64,000 bases of DNA from Arabidopsis thaliana (GCF_000001735.4 NC_003076.8:17487835-17551834), one strand, 5' to 3'. Shown: positions 1 through 11,570, counted from the stretch's first letter. Notes: generated by a model from the letters alone, not told the origin. A program made the numbers and translations.

Positions 1-314
1 TCTAAAGTTTTAAACATGTAATTGTTTGCACTTATTAGATGTATATTACTATTTATACCAATATATAACAGATTTTAATAACTAAAAAATTATAATTTTA
101 AAACAAAAACAAACGTAATATGTTACTAAATTTTACTTTATAACAAAATAAAACGTTTAACTGAAAATTAACTCTTTATATAACATATTTATCTACAGAG
201 TCTATAAATATGACTAAATATTGCTTTAATACTCCAGAGCAAAACAAAAGAAAAACGATTCACAATAATATTTAATATATTTTCTTTGTGATATTGGTTA
301 ATTTCTACCAAGAA
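1..314. other. AT-rich intergenic DNA, probable upstream region of the defensin-like gene
   Basis: No gene is visible. The stretch is strongly AT-rich with no long open frame. It ends directly at the start codon of the small secreted-peptide gene, so its last part is presumably that gene's promoter and leader. No convincing single motif stands out. Confidence 0.6.
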
Positions 315-682
315 ATGAAGTTGCCTATTATATTCTTAACTCTATTAATTTTTGTTTCTTCATGTAAGTTTAAATTATTTAATTAGGATAATGTGTCAGT
401 ATTATAATCATTACAAAAACTGTTTAAGAATTTGATATATCTTTTGAAAATTTGATAGGTACATCAGTACTTATAAATGGATCTAGTGATGAAGAGAGAA
501 CATATTCTTTCAGTCCAAGAGCAAGTCCTTTTGATCCACGCTCACTGAACCAAGAACTTAAAATTGGGAGAATTGGTTACTGTTTTGATTGCGCAAGAGC
601 TTGTATGAGACGGGGTAAGTATATTCGTACATGTAGTTTTGAAAGAAAACTTTGTCGTTACAGTATTAGTGATATTAAATAA
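315..682 (+). CDS. Defensin-like (DEFL) secreted cysteine-rich peptide
   Basis: Two exons, 315-363 and 459-682, encode about 90 aa. Exon 1 codes for a signal peptide (MKLPIIFLTLLIFVSS) and splits a Cys codon at a GT..AG intron, the usual DEFL layout with the intron just after the signal peptide. The mature part is hydrophilic and its C-terminal third carries the cysteines in the order CFDCARAC, then RTC, then KLC. Secretion to the apoplast and a defence or signalling role are inferred from the family, not from the sequence. Inside exon 2, near 614, the string GGGTAAGTAT looks like a donor site, but reading through keeps the last two cysteines in frame, so I do not splice there. It lies where the DEFL cluster near AT5G43510 is expected. 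Which DEFL member it is cannot be decided here. Confidence 0.75.
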
Positions 683-869
683 GGTATTGTAATTTTGTTA
701 AACATTAATAAAAAACAAATTATATTACTGCTTAATGTTCATCCATGCCCTTCTTTTTACAATAATGAACATGTATAATAATCTAAAAATTTTATAGTGT
801 GCACTTAACATAAAATTTATCTGGAAACATAAGTCATTGAAAAATTAAAAAAATGTTGAAGATGACATA

Positions 870-877
870 ATTGGCGC
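870..877 (+). promoter_or_regulatory. E2F-like site ATTGGCGC (distal)
   Basis: ATTGGCGC matches the E2F/DP consensus WTTSSCSS. It lies about 620 bp upstream of the RAD5B start codon. A single 8-mer can occur by chance; it is listed because a second, better site is closer to the gene. Confidence 0.3.
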
Positions 878-1380
878 GGATCCTCATTTGTAATGACCAG
901 TTAGAGTAAAAGAATCCAAACCTAAAATACAAATCAATAATCAAATATTGGATGTTATACAAGCTATGGAGCAATTAAAGAAGGCAACACGAATAAAATA
1001 TTTGGGTCGAATCCAGTCCTTTGGATTGAGAAAACTGAAGCGAATTAACCGAAAACTCAGAAATCTAAAAACATTAACTGAATTTCAACAAAAAAAAAAA
1101 AAGAAAAAGGTGTTGGTAGATTTTATTTTTATTTAAAAATAGCAGATATCCGAACCAAATAATTTTTTATCATAATTTCGGTAAGATTTTTGAAAAAGCA
1201 AAAAAATCGATTAACCAAATTCGCTTACCTAATTTTAAGGTTTGCAAAAGGAAATACTCTAAATATCCTGCAAAGAGGCAAAATTTTACACATAAATTTG
1301 GTAAATTAACGGCGAGATTTACAGTAATTTCGGCTCCAAAAAACACCCCGCCAATTTTATTACCAAACCCATTCACTTCA

Positions 1381-1393
1381 ATTCGCGCCAAAA
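1381..1393 (-). promoter_or_regulatory. E2F-like site, proximal to RAD5B
   Basis: Read on the minus strand this is TTTTGGCGCGAAT, an exact TTTGGCGC E2F core. It lies about 110 bp upstream of the RAD5B ATG, the typical distance for S-phase and DNA-repair genes of plants. Function is inferred from motif and place only. Confidence 0.45.
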
Positions 1394-1492
1394 CTAGAAT
1401 CCCAAAAGACCAATTCCTATTTAAAACCCCTACGCCCCCCACTCTCATCCTCCATTTTCGCCTCTCTCTTCCCTCTCCTCCTTTCTTCCCAA

Positions 1493-4400
1493 ATGGCCAT
1501 TGTTGATGACGCAGAGATGCGGTTAACCGAATCCGAAGCTGTTTCGAGTTCCGATGATCGTAAGATCGTTGCAGATACTCCCGATTTTATAGACGAATCC
1601 TCTCTAGTCATCAGAACAACCACTGGAGTCCGAATCTCAGCTCTACCGGCGGAGCAAAGCCTTGTTGACTCCGATGGATCTAACTCGGAGGTTACGCTTC
1701 CGGCGAAAGACGAGGTAATTAGTGATGGTTTTACTTGTGTGAACAAAGAGATTGTAGAATCTGATTCATTTAGGGAGCAGAATCTAGAGATTGGAGAACC
1801 TGATTTAGATGTTGAGAATCGCAAAGAAGCGATGATTATTGATTCGATAGAAAATTCTGTGGTTGAAATTGTTTCAAGTGCTTCTGGTGATGATTGTAAT
1901 GTTAAGGTAGAGGTAGTGGAACCTGAATTGCTTGTTGAGAATCTGGTGGTTGCTAAAGAAGAAGAAGAAATGATTGTTGATTCTATAGAAGATTCTGTTG
2001 TTGAAATTGTTTCAACTGCTTCGGGTTGTGATTGTAATGTGAAGGTTGAGGTAGTGGACCCTGAATTGTGTGTTGATAATCTGGTGGTTGTTAAAGAAGA
2101 AGAAATGATTGCTGATTCGATAGCGGAATCTGTGGTTGAAACTGTTTCGAGAGGTTTAGATTATGAGTGTGTTGATGTCAAGGTGAAAGAAGAACCTGAT
2201 TTAGGTACAAAATTGGAAGAAGATTCTGTTTTTCCGAATGTGCTTGAGAAGAAGGATGAGGTAATCAAAGTCCTGGAAGACCAGCCAAGTGAGATTAATA
2301 AGAAGCTAGAGCAAGAGAATGATGATCTCTTTTCGTCTGGAGATTCAGATGGTACATCAGCCAAGAGAAGGAAAATGGAGATGGAATCATATGCACCAGT
2401 CGGTGTGGAAAGCTGTATCCTGGCGCCGACGCCTCTTCGAGTTGTGAAACCAGAGAAGTTGGATACCCCTGAAGTTATTGATCTGGAATCAGAGAAAAGT
2501 TATACTCATGTGAAGATGGAACCTGTTGAGGAAATAAAGGTGGAAGCTGTTAAGATGAGTTCTCAAGTGGAAGATGTGAAATTTAGCCGTGAGCAGAAAT
2601 CTGTGTATGTGAAGAAGGAACCAGTTGGAGCAAGAAAGGTGAAAGTGGAAGATGGAGATTTTCCGGTGGAGAAAGATTGGTATTTGGTTGGGAGGTCACT
2701 TGTTACTGCTACTTCTACGAGTAAAGGAAGGAAATTAGAAGATAATGAGATTGTGAATTTCACATTTTCTTCTGTTGCAAAATGGAAAGTCCCAAACATT
2801 GTTCGTTTCTCTACCAAAAGATGTGGAGAGGTAAGTTGTTTTTGATACTTAACGATTTGTGTTTCTGTTTCTTAAGATTCTGACATCTTTCATGTTGTGA
2901 GATACTGAAAATTTGTGTAGTTTTAAGGAAACTAAACTCTTCCAGTCATACTTTTGTTTTGGTTTATTAAATTGACTGCAGTTTTTTGGCTTTATGGTCT
3001 TATAGATTGGTAGACTTCCGATGGAGTGGTCAAATTGGGCTGTGAGCCTTTTAAGATCTGGTAAGGTCAAGATGTTAGGCAGATGTGTAGCGGCGCCACC
3101 ATTTCTTACAATGATGCAAGAAATTATGCTATATGTCAGGTAAATATTGTTTCGTTTGTGTTAGTTTGACTGATAGTTTTGTTTGAAACTTATATATGGC
3201 TTTTGGATTGCAGTTTTTACATTCACAGCTCGATATTCACTGATGTTAGCAAATCCACTTGGCGGATTGGTTCTTCCCCAAACCTTGAGTCCACCCTTCA
3301 TCCTCTTCTCCAGCTTTTCAAACACTTGACAATCAAACCTTATCAAAAGGTATGTGCCACATATCCATGTTACAATAGCTTTATGGGATTAGAATCATGT
3401 TTCATATCCATCACTTGTTAGTTTCTCATTTATATATTTTCAAACAGGCGGAGTTTACTCCTGAGGAACTCAACTCTCGTAAACGTTCACTGAATTTGGA
3501 GGTATGTGTTCCACTTCAGTCCCTCCTTGAAACTCATTTAATGTATGTAGGATAATTATGCCGTTACGAATCTTAAGTTCGTTGTTCCTTTGGTGGAAAA
3601 CTAAGTTATGCATTTCATTGGTCAGGATGACTATGATGAAAGAGCAGCATTGTTGGCCATAGCAAAAAGAAGAAAAGGTTGTCAACAGTCTCTGGAGCAG
3701 AACAAAGATGAAGAAGAGGCTCCTGAGTCATATATGAATCGGGTTGTCGGCGCTGCCGATTCATACAACCTTGAGGTATGAAAATATTCACCGGAAATTT
3801 TTTCTTGTCTTCTTTAAAAAAAAAGCTTATTTTAATGTCATTTTCTCTTGTCAATCGTTTAGGAAATGGAAGCTCCAAGTACACTCACGTGTAACCTGAG
3901 ACCGTACCAGAAACAAGCTCTCTACTGGATGTCGGAATCTGAGAAAGGAATTGATGTTGAAAAGGCAGCTGAAACTCTACATCCTTGCTGGGAGGCTTAT
4001 CGAATCTGTGACGAGTATGTACTATCTCAGATGTTCAGAACAAACTGCAAAGTGTATATGTTATCTAATCTTTTAACGTTGATTCGTATGCATTTTATTC
4101 AGGAGGGCACCTTCTATTTATTTGAACATCTTTAGTGGTGAAGCAACAATCCAGTTTCCAACAGCAACGCAGATGGCAAGAGGCGGAGTATGATTCTTGA
4201 TCACGCTGAACCTTCATTCTAAAACATGTGTTCCTCTCTAGAGGCAAATATTATCTGCTTGTGAAATTTACAAATATTTGAACTTTTTTGTTTGCAGATA
4301 TTGGCAGATGCCATGGGACTTGGTAAAACTGTGATGACAATTGCACTAATACTTGCACGGCCAGGCCGAGGTAACCCGGAAAATGAAGATGTCTTGGTGG

Positions 4401-6996
4401 CAGATGTTAATGCAGATAAACGCAATAGGAAGGAGATTCATATGGCACTAACGACTGTGAAGGCAAAAGGAGGCACTCTTATTATTTGTCCCATGGCATT
4501 GTTAAGCCAATGGAAGGTGATTGCCTTGACAGTTGTGTCTTCTTAAATGTTTTTTAGTTTTTTACACAAGTCTCATGGATTTTCACTTTATTTTCAGGAC
4601 GAGCTTGAGACTCATTCAAAGCCTGACACTGTGTCTGTGTTAGTTTACTATGGAGGGGATAGGACACATGACGCGAAAGCAATAGCGAGTCATGATGTGG
4701 TTTTGACAACTTATGGTGTTTTAACCTCAGCTTACAAGCAGGTTAGAATAATATCATGTGTTAATTTTGTGTTCCAAAACATGTTTGTTTTCTGTTTAGT
4801 TGAACTTAAAATTCTGAGATTCATGACATGCAGGATATGGCAAACAGTATTTTCCACAGGATTGATTGGTATAGGATTGTTCTTGATGAAGCTCACACGA
4901 TCAAATCATGGAAAACTCAAGCTGCTAAAGCCACATTTGAGTTATCTTCACATTGCAGATGGTGTCTGACTGGGACTCCCTTACAAGTAAGATAGTAAAA
5001 CCAACTCATGGATAGATATACTTTTTTGGCACTTACTGACTCCCTATCTCTTTAATGCAGAACAAGCTCGAAGATCTATACAGTCTTCTATGTTTCCTGC
5101 ATGTTGAACCATGGTGCAATTGGGCTTGGTATGATCAGACTTCATCTAAAATCGTGCTATTCTTCGGTATATAATTCTTTTTTATTTGACTTTTACTCGT
5201 GTATTGTATATGTATATATAGGTGGAGTAAGTTGATACAGAAGCCTTATGAAAATGGTGATCCACGAGGACTGAAGCTGATCAAGGCGATTTTGAGGCCA
5301 TTGATGCTGAGAAGAACAAAGGAAACAAGGGACAAAGAAGGAAGGTTAGTTTTTTTCTTTGTTTTAGTCCCCTTTTTCTCTTTTCTTTTGCTTGTCTTAT
5401 GCTTAACTTTCCACTACCTTTTCTGCAAATTCTCAGTCTAATTCTTGAACTTCCTCCAACCGACGTCCAAGTCATTGAATGTGAACAATCTGAAGCAGAA
5501 CGTGACTTCTATACAGCCTTGTTCAAGAGATCCAAAGTAAGTGTTATCAACTTATAGTTATAGGCTTCAAGCTCAATAAAGTCTGTTATAAGATTGATTA
5601 TGATCTGTTGTAATGGTTCTTGATGCTTTGGTAAATGCATAACATTCTCCTTTATTTTGGAACAGGTCCAATTTGACCAGTTTGTGGCACAAGGAAAAGT
5701 TCTTCACAACTATGCAAACATCCTCGAGCTCCTCCTCCGTCTACGCCAATGTTGTAACCACCCTTTTCTAGTTATGAGGTACAAAGCAAAAAATCATTCA
5801 ATAAACTCTTTTATTTCCATTGAAATGGATTCTTATACCTGGAAATAAATTGCAGCCGAGCAGATTCACAACAGTACGCTGACTTAGATAGCCTTGCAAG
5901 GAGGTTTCTTGATAACAACCCTGACTCTGTTTCCCAAAATGCTCCTTCTCGGGCATATATCGAAGAAGTTATCCAAGATTTACGCGATGGCAATAGCAAA
6001 GAATGTCCAATATGTCTGGAGTCTGCAGATGATCCCGTTCTCACACCTTGTGCTCACAGAATGTGCCGTGAATGTCTCCTTACTAGCTGGCGCTCTCCAT
6101 CTTGTGGTCTATGCCCAATCTGCAGGACAATCCTGAAGAGAACCGAACTTATCTCATGCCCGACAGATAGTATATTCCGTGTTGATGTGGTAAAGAACTG
6201 GAAGGAGTCTTCAAAGGTTTCGGAGCTGCTCAAGTGCTTAGAGAAGATCAAGAAATCTGGTTCGGGCGAGAAGAGCATTGTCTTTAGCCAGTGGACTTCA
6301 TTTTTGGATCTTTTGGAGATTCCATTGCGAAGAAGAGGATTTGAGTTTCTTAGATTCGATGGGAAGCTGGCTCAGAAGGGAAGAGAAAAGGTTTTGAAAG
6401 AGTTCAATGAAACCAAACAGAAAACGGTAAGTCATTGTCTAAATTTCTAACTAACTCTTGTCCAAATCGAACAGAGAGCTTAAGATCTTTATGCTTCTGC
6501 TTCTGTGATGTATTACAGATTCTGCTTATGTCTCTGAAAGCTGGAGGAGTCGGTCTGAATCTAACTGCAGCTTCAAGTGTCTTCTTAATGGTACCATCTC
6601 TCTTCAAGCTTTGTTTTTTTAAGTCTTCTTGATGATGATGAATTGATCATTTGGTTATGTTTCTTGAAATACGTAGGATCCATGGTGGAATCCAGCGGTG
6701 GAAGAGCAAGCGATCATGAGAATTCATCGAATAGGGCAGAAACGAACGGTATTCGTCAGAAGATTCATTGTCAAGGTAACACTATAAACTGCAACTTTCT
6801 CTGAGTTTCTAGCATCGTAAGCAAGATCTCGTAAGTAAGTAACATTGTGTTTGTTTTGGATGATTGTGTGCAGGATACAGTGGAGGAACGGATGCAGCAA
6901 GTTCAGGCAAGGAAGCAGAGGATGATTGCCGGAGCTTTGACAGATGAAGAAGTCCGGTCTGCAAGACTTGAGGAGCTTAAAATGTTGTTCCGATGA
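1493..6996 (+). CDS. RAD5B: SNF2-family DNA helicase/translocase with HIRAN and RING domains (Rad5/HLTF type)
   Basis: Eighteen exons: 1493-2830, 3006-3139, 3214-3349, 3448-3501, 3626-3775, 3863-4014, 4103-4187, 4298-4516, 4598-4741, 4834-4986, 5061-5128, 5222-5344, 5437-5536, 5666-5778, 5856-6426, 6519-6590, 6677-6775, 6874-6996. They join in frame to 1277 aa, the length I recall for AT5G43530. Order: long acidic low-complexity N-terminus (1 to about 390), HIRAN DNA-end binding domain (about 395-530), SNF2 ATPase with Walker A MGLGKT (690-694) and a DEAH box (822-825), a C3HC4 RING finger inserted between the ATPase lobes (Cys1040 to Cys1079), and helicase C motifs to the end. This is the yeast Rad5 plan: nuclear post-replication repair, with the RING as ubiquitin ligase for PCNA. 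In Arabidopsis RAD5A is the main repair paralogue; the role of RAD5B is less clear. The N-terminus holds a threefold repeat and many SUMO-type motifs (see findings). Confidence 0.96.
1827..2205 (+). repeat. Three-unit in-frame coding repeat in the RAD5B N-terminus
   Basis: Three head-to-tail units of about 140, 137 and a shortened 105 bp encode diverged copies that begin MI(I/V/A)DSI and continue with VVEIVS-like, then CNVKVEVV-like and LVVxKEEE segments (residues about 112-237). The unit lengths keep the reading frame. The third copy has lost its middle part. Confidence 0.85.
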
Positions 6997-7706
6997 GAGA
7001 CTTGGAGAAAGTCTTCTTTTTAATCGTCTTTTGAAGTTAGAGAGTCTTCTTTTTGTTTTTTTTCATGTAAATATTGGTACAAGTTATTTATCTTTCTCCC
7101 CTAATGAGTTATAAGTAATTTTGAACACTGATTGTCTCGATCCACATATTGTGTATATGAACAGTTGAACGTGGATTATGTAATTTTGAAACATCAGTTA
7201 CGATCAGAAAAACAGACAAAAAAAAAGAAACCAGTTTGGAAAAAGCAGCTTCAGTGGTTTAGATCAGTGGGTCAAAGAAAGATGTGGCAACAAATCTGGT
7301 CAAGTTTTTCTCACCATTCCTCTGCTTCTGCAGATGAGTAACTACTAAACTAAGTGCCGTAACCTACAAGCAAGATTCTAATGATTTTGTCTTATATTGT
7401 TCCGTAACAAACTACGTGTAAAATACGGCACTGCCAAAGCTACATAATCAAATTTCAGAAGCCAGATTTTTCCTATGCAAATATTGTATGAGTATGATAT
7501 AGCTACAATCTACATAAGCTACTTAACAAATATGTTAGGTTTTGTCGATTTTCGTCTATCCGATGAATCTAGTCATGAATCAAAAAGTACTAGTGTATAC
7601 AAATATATTTGCAGGTTGCAACCAAATTATATAGAGAGACGAACATCCAGCCTGGAAACGTAATGTAAGAAAAAAGGAAAAAAAAAATCACTAAAGTAAC
7701 AAAAAG
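6997..7706. other. RAD5B 3' UTR and intergenic DNA
   Basis: The first 100-150 bases after the stop are T-rich and suit a 3' UTR. The rest has no supported gene. An open frame at 7132-7341 begins at TTG and has no recognisable domain. Confidence 0.6.
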
Positions 7707-7777
7707 TGCACCAGCCGGGAATTGAACCCGGGTCTGTACCGTGGCAGGGTACTATCATGCCACTAGACCACTGGTGC
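7707..7777 (-). tRNA. tRNA-Gly (anticodon GCC)
   Basis: On the minus strand the 71-nt gene has a 7-bp acceptor stem (GCACCAG with CTGGTGC) and discriminator A. It also has a D-arm, an anticodon stem GTACC/GGTAC with loop CTGCCAC, and a T-arm CCGGG-TTCAATT-CCCGG. The anticodon in the loop is GCC, glycine. There is no intron. A TTTTT run directly after the gene (7702-7706 on the plus strand as A's) serves as RNA polymerase III terminator. The D-loop and the TTCAATT T-loop are acceptable variants. It lies between RAD5B and the zinc-finger gene and is independent of both. Confidence 0.97.
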
Positions 7778-9116
7778 TTTTTGCGGAATGTTGTGGAACT
7801 AGGATTCTAAACTAATGATGGAAAGCAGACCAAACCCAAACAAACCGGATTAGGTGTACATGTAACGTAATCAATCAATGATGTGGCAGTAATTAAACGA
7901 ATCAGTGTACTCGAGTTGCAATCAAATGACATCTTCATTTTTTCGAGCTGTTTAATCAAGAAAATACTATTTACGATCACCTAAGCTAATATTTATTTTT
8001 AGCCCATAAACTAAAGTTTAGTTTTGTACTCTATTATGTCTATGTTATCTTTATCTCTTTGATAAATTTTTGAAAGTTTATGACTTATGAATTATGATAA
8101 TTCGTTTTCATCAAAATATTGTTTTTGTTTTAGTAAAAAATGATCGTTGTGATATTTTGTAGTAGAAAAAGTAAGCAGTCAATCGAGACCTAACTTTTAA
8201 AAACGTTTTGCGATAAAAGGTTAGATTATTACAAGACAAACACAAAAGGAATATTTTATAAATTAAAATATAATAACACGATTGATTTAAACCACTCCCT
8301 TGCCTTTTAATTGTCATCATTTCTTGTAATTTTGTGGACTAATTGAAGAGTTTAGTTGAAGTTGATTTGGATTTCAGTTAACTGGATTAATGTGAGGATT
8401 GGTTTTATCTGATTTATAATCAAATCTTTAATTTGTTATGTCTCTTTCGATATATATTTTGTTTTATGTTCGTTGCTTTGTGTTTATATACGAGTATTGT
8501 ATTGTAAACAAAACTACTAGAGACGATAGTAAATATTGTTTTACTGATTAAAAAATCATAATCTTATAATTTATTCTACATGTGTATTTTTGTTGGAAAC
8601 AAAACTGTAAAAGTTTTAGATAATTGTGAGATCATCACTACTCACAAAATAAATATATTTTTTCACTGATTTACTAGAGAACCAATTGAATAACATGGTC
8701 TAAACGTAATTTTTGAGGAGCAATACCTTCTAGTGGTATAAATTTATTTTGCCTCTTAGATTTAGCTATATAAACTTTCTATTATTAGCAAGTTAATAAT
8801 TAATAATAGGCTACATTTATAATCTAGATATAAATAATACATGAGAATAAATAAATAAATAAATCCTTCAAATACGGTGATAGTTATAAGAAAAAATTGG
8901 TACATAAATATACGAAGAAAGAAAAAGCCAAATCATGTCTTCCAAACATATAAACACACATCAAGAAAAGTATTATTAGTCTTATATATAAATTTTGTTT
9001 CCTCTATCATATAAACCATCCTTATATGCACTCAACACATTTGACAACTCTTTCATCTTTCATCTTCCCTTAAAGTCCTATATTTCGGGTATCAATATTT
9101 CTTCAAAATATATATC
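7778..9116. other. AT-rich intergenic region upstream of the zinc-finger gene
   Basis: No gene, RNA gene or clear transposon end was seen in about 1.3 kb. Open frames here are short, AT-driven and without domains. The distal part presumably includes the promoter of the C2H2 gene. Confidence 0.6.
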
Positions 9117-9132
9117 CCTCGATCGATCGAGG
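9117..9132. repeat. Perfect 16-bp palindrome CCTCGATCGATCGAGG
   Basis: The 16 bases equal their own reverse complement. They lie in the presumed 5' leader of the C2H2 gene, 27 bp before its start codon. They could be a chance GATC repeat, a dimer binding site, or a small leader hairpin. Confidence 0.7.
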
Positions 9133-9160
9133 CAACACACACATATATATATATATATAT
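9133..9160. repeat. CA/TA microsatellite running into the start codon
   Basis: A short ACAC tract passes into (AT)n, and the last AT unit supplies the first two bases of the ATG of the C2H2 gene. Confidence 0.85.
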
Positions 9161-9572
9161 GGAGTGTGAGAGATCATCGTCGTCCACGTCATCAGAAACC
9201 GGAGCAGTCAGGCACCGTCGTACGTCGTCGTCGTCAGTCTCCACCGTGACGAGACGAATGTACGAGTGCACTTTCTGCAAAAGAGGTTTCACAAACGCAC
9301 AAGCTTTAGGTGGTCATATGAACATCCATCGACGTGACCGTCTCAACAAGGCCAAGGTGCAAAACGATGCTGACGTGGCACTCTCGCAAACTCATAGATG
9401 TTTCCACGTGGCGTCTGACCTTGGAGGCTACGAGCAAGTAGACTCCGTCGTGTTGAGGACGACGACCTCGAACTACATCCAACACTTACGAATCGGCTCG
9501 ATGGCTACAAGGAGAGAAAACGTCGTCGTTGAAGGAAATGAAATCGATTTGGAGCTGCGTCTTGGCTTATGA
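9159..9572 (+). CDS. Single C2H2 (QALGGH) zinc-finger protein with C-terminal EAR motif
   Basis: An intronless gene of 137 aa, common for this plant family. The N-terminus is Ser/Thr- and Arg-rich. One Cys2-His2 finger follows ([20 protein letters not shown]), with the plant-specific QALGGH helix seen in SUPERMAN-type factors. The C-terminus ends in DLELRLGL, an LxLxL EAR motif known to recruit TOPLESS-type co-repressors. Together these point to a small nuclear transcriptional repressor. Targets are unknown. The locus order suggests AT5G43540. The start codon is created by the end of an AT microsatellite; no in-frame alternative upstream looks better. Confidence 0.9.
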   Translation: MECERSSSSTSSETGAVRHRRTSSSSVSTVTRRMYECTFCKRGFTNAQALGGHMNIHRRDRLNKAKVQNDADVALSQTHRCFHVASDLGGYEQVDSVVLRTTTSNYIQHLRIGSMATRRENVVVEGNEIDLELRLGL

Positions 9573-9835
9573 TCATCAACTTCTTACCCTCTATAGATGT
9601 ATAATAATACGTTTTTTTGGTGTATATTATATGGTTTTCGAGGTTGATATATGTAATCTAGGAAAGCGTATATGAGACTATAATATGTCAAGGTAAGATA
9701 TTTTTGGTGGGTATTTATTTATGCATGTTTTGTGATCTATCTATGAGATATATATAAATCTTTTATCTTATATCATATTATTTTCATTATAGTTTTTTTC
9801 CATAACATAGTGAAATCTGTCCCATAATTAATTAA

Positions 9836-10711
9836 TTGTCCAGATCTTCGCATTCTATATATAAAAAAATTTGGCAAATAGAAAATCTGTCCCCTGTAAA
9901 CGGATTAATATGCTGCACCCGTGGTTCTAGGATTGCGGTTTTTAATCCCACCACTGGCGGTTTGGTGGTATTGCCCCATGTTAAAGCCAACGGAAGAGAC
10001 ATCTACACACGTCTCGGATACGATCCTGTCGATGATCAATACAAAATTTTGTGTGTGATGATGTTCCTTAAGTGTGACGACGGCCATAGACAATACGTTA
10101 TAGAACAAGAGCATCTGGTTTTATCACTAACATCACACTCATCGTCGTGGAGAAAGATCGAGATCTCGGGAGATGCTTACTCCTACTTAGAAGGTGGGAT
10201 TTGCATCAATAGTGCTATATACTATGGTGTTGGACATACAAAGATAGCTAGATTTAATATTAGATCCGAGAAGATAATGTTTATTCAAGCACCAGAGGAT
10301 TATAATGCAATCTCATGTTATTCAACCCTTACAAATTACAAAGGAAAATTAGCATGTGTAAGCTATGACTCCTATTGTGAATCTAAGTTGCGTGTATGGA
10401 TTCTACACGATGTTGAGAAAGAAGAATAGTCAAGCATCATGACTTGTGTTGTGCCTTGTGACAAGGAGCTATCTTTGTGCAGTGGAGAGAGTCATAACAA
10501 CGAGGTTGTAGTGGTATCTAGATGCTTAAAGTCATCTAAGCACTTTTTTGTTTACTATTTCGATATGGTCAGAGAGAGTATCATCAGAAGAATTGAGGTT
10601 GAGATTGATGGAATCGCCGATTATGAGTTTAGACATATCAATGGAATTGGTAAACATGCTCCTAGGATTTTGTGTTTCCCTGGTCACATTGAGAATCTTA
10701 TGTACTTGTAA
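9836..10711 (+). pseudogene. F-box family pseudogene: FBA domain without F-box, one in-frame stop
   Basis: The frame starting about 9836 shows an F-box-associated (FBA type 3) domain: SPVNGLICC, then FNPTTGGLVVLP, then LGYDPVDDQYKILCV, and later SYLEGGICINSAIYY. At 10427-10429 a TAG interrupts the frame, and the same frame continues with SSIMTCVVPCDKEL to 10711. In family members a Trp (TGG, as in EEWSSI) is usual at that place, so TGG to TAG explains the break. No N-terminal F-box (about 45 aa) is found before the FBA part, so the gene is both headless and interrupted. It is not expected to make a working SCF subunit. A TTG or another non-ATG codon would be needed for the apparent start. Confidence 0.8.
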
Positions 10712-11570
10712 GTTCTAAGTTCTACTCTACCATAAGTTCATTAGCTTCTATTTTCATTTTTAGCCGTTTCAAATCGTTTTTTGTAGTTTGGTTACTTGTT
10801 CATGGACTCCTTTTAGCCGTTTGTTTTCTCGAACGCCACAACTACGTCTACCATTAGTCATGGACTCATGGTGATCACCTAATGTAAATGAAGCACGAGT
10901 TTACCAAATTACAATGACTGTAAATTAATATTTTCATTCAGTTTGAATGGTCAACGCAAATACGGCATTTCTTTAGATGGGCTTATAACGATAATGGGTT
11001 ACGAACGGCTTATAGCCCATTCAAAGTTCTTATCTTTCAATTTCAAGTAATTTGCTTTCAAGCCCTTCGAATCTACCAAATTCCAATGACTGTAAATTAT
11101 TTTTTTTTCCCCTCAAAATACATATTTACAAATATTAATTTACTTATGTATACAGACATTAAAAGGCACTAAAATAAGCTAATTATCATGATATAAAAGT
11201 AACTCAAGAGGAAAAGTAACTAAGCTTACATGTAATTCATAATTAGGTGACATCAAATTTACTATTTTTTAATTTTCTGCTGAATTTTTTTATTTATTAA
11301 ATATACTTATTAATATCGAGATGTCTAATAAATATGAGAGAGTGTTTAAAAAAGAGTTTAGACATCGACATGAGACAAACAAAAAATGAAAAATAGTGGT
11401 ACAAAATACAGATATATAACTTGAAAAAATAAATATAATTTATCAACACAAATACAAGTCCTAATCTGTTATTTATAAATTAATAATCTCAAAATATTAC
11501 TTTGATATAAAATCAGTGTTCGTGTAATCTATCATTTATGCGATTTTTTAAAGAGATAACAATTTTTTTT
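10712..11570. other. AT-rich intergenic DNA with a small direct repeat
   Basis: No gene is visible. A 26-bp sequence (taccaaattacaatgactg and on) at 10902-10927 recurs with one mismatch at 11074-11099, spacing 172 bp. This may be the trace of a small duplication. Otherwise nothing is recognised. Confidence 0.55.

Larger units (their letters stand above)
683..1492. other. Intergenic region with the RAD5B promoter and leader
   Basis: No credible gene is present. The only open frame (about 948-1136) starts at a TTG and runs into an A-rich tract. The right half approaches the RAD5B start and contains two E2F-like sites listed separately. The last 60 bases are C/T-rich, as expected for a plant 5' leader. 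Confidence 0.6.

Noticed and set aside
948-1136. Basic 62-codon open frame before RAD5B
   Set aside because: Starts at TTG, ends in a poly-A-driven Lys run, no domain and no splice context.
1417-1824. 135-codon antisense frame over RAD5B exon 1
   Set aside because: Shadow of the repetitive, open RAD5B coding frame; no family match seen.
7132-7341. 69-codon frame 3' of RAD5B
   Set aside because: Non-ATG start, Lys/Ser-rich, lies in a 3' region.
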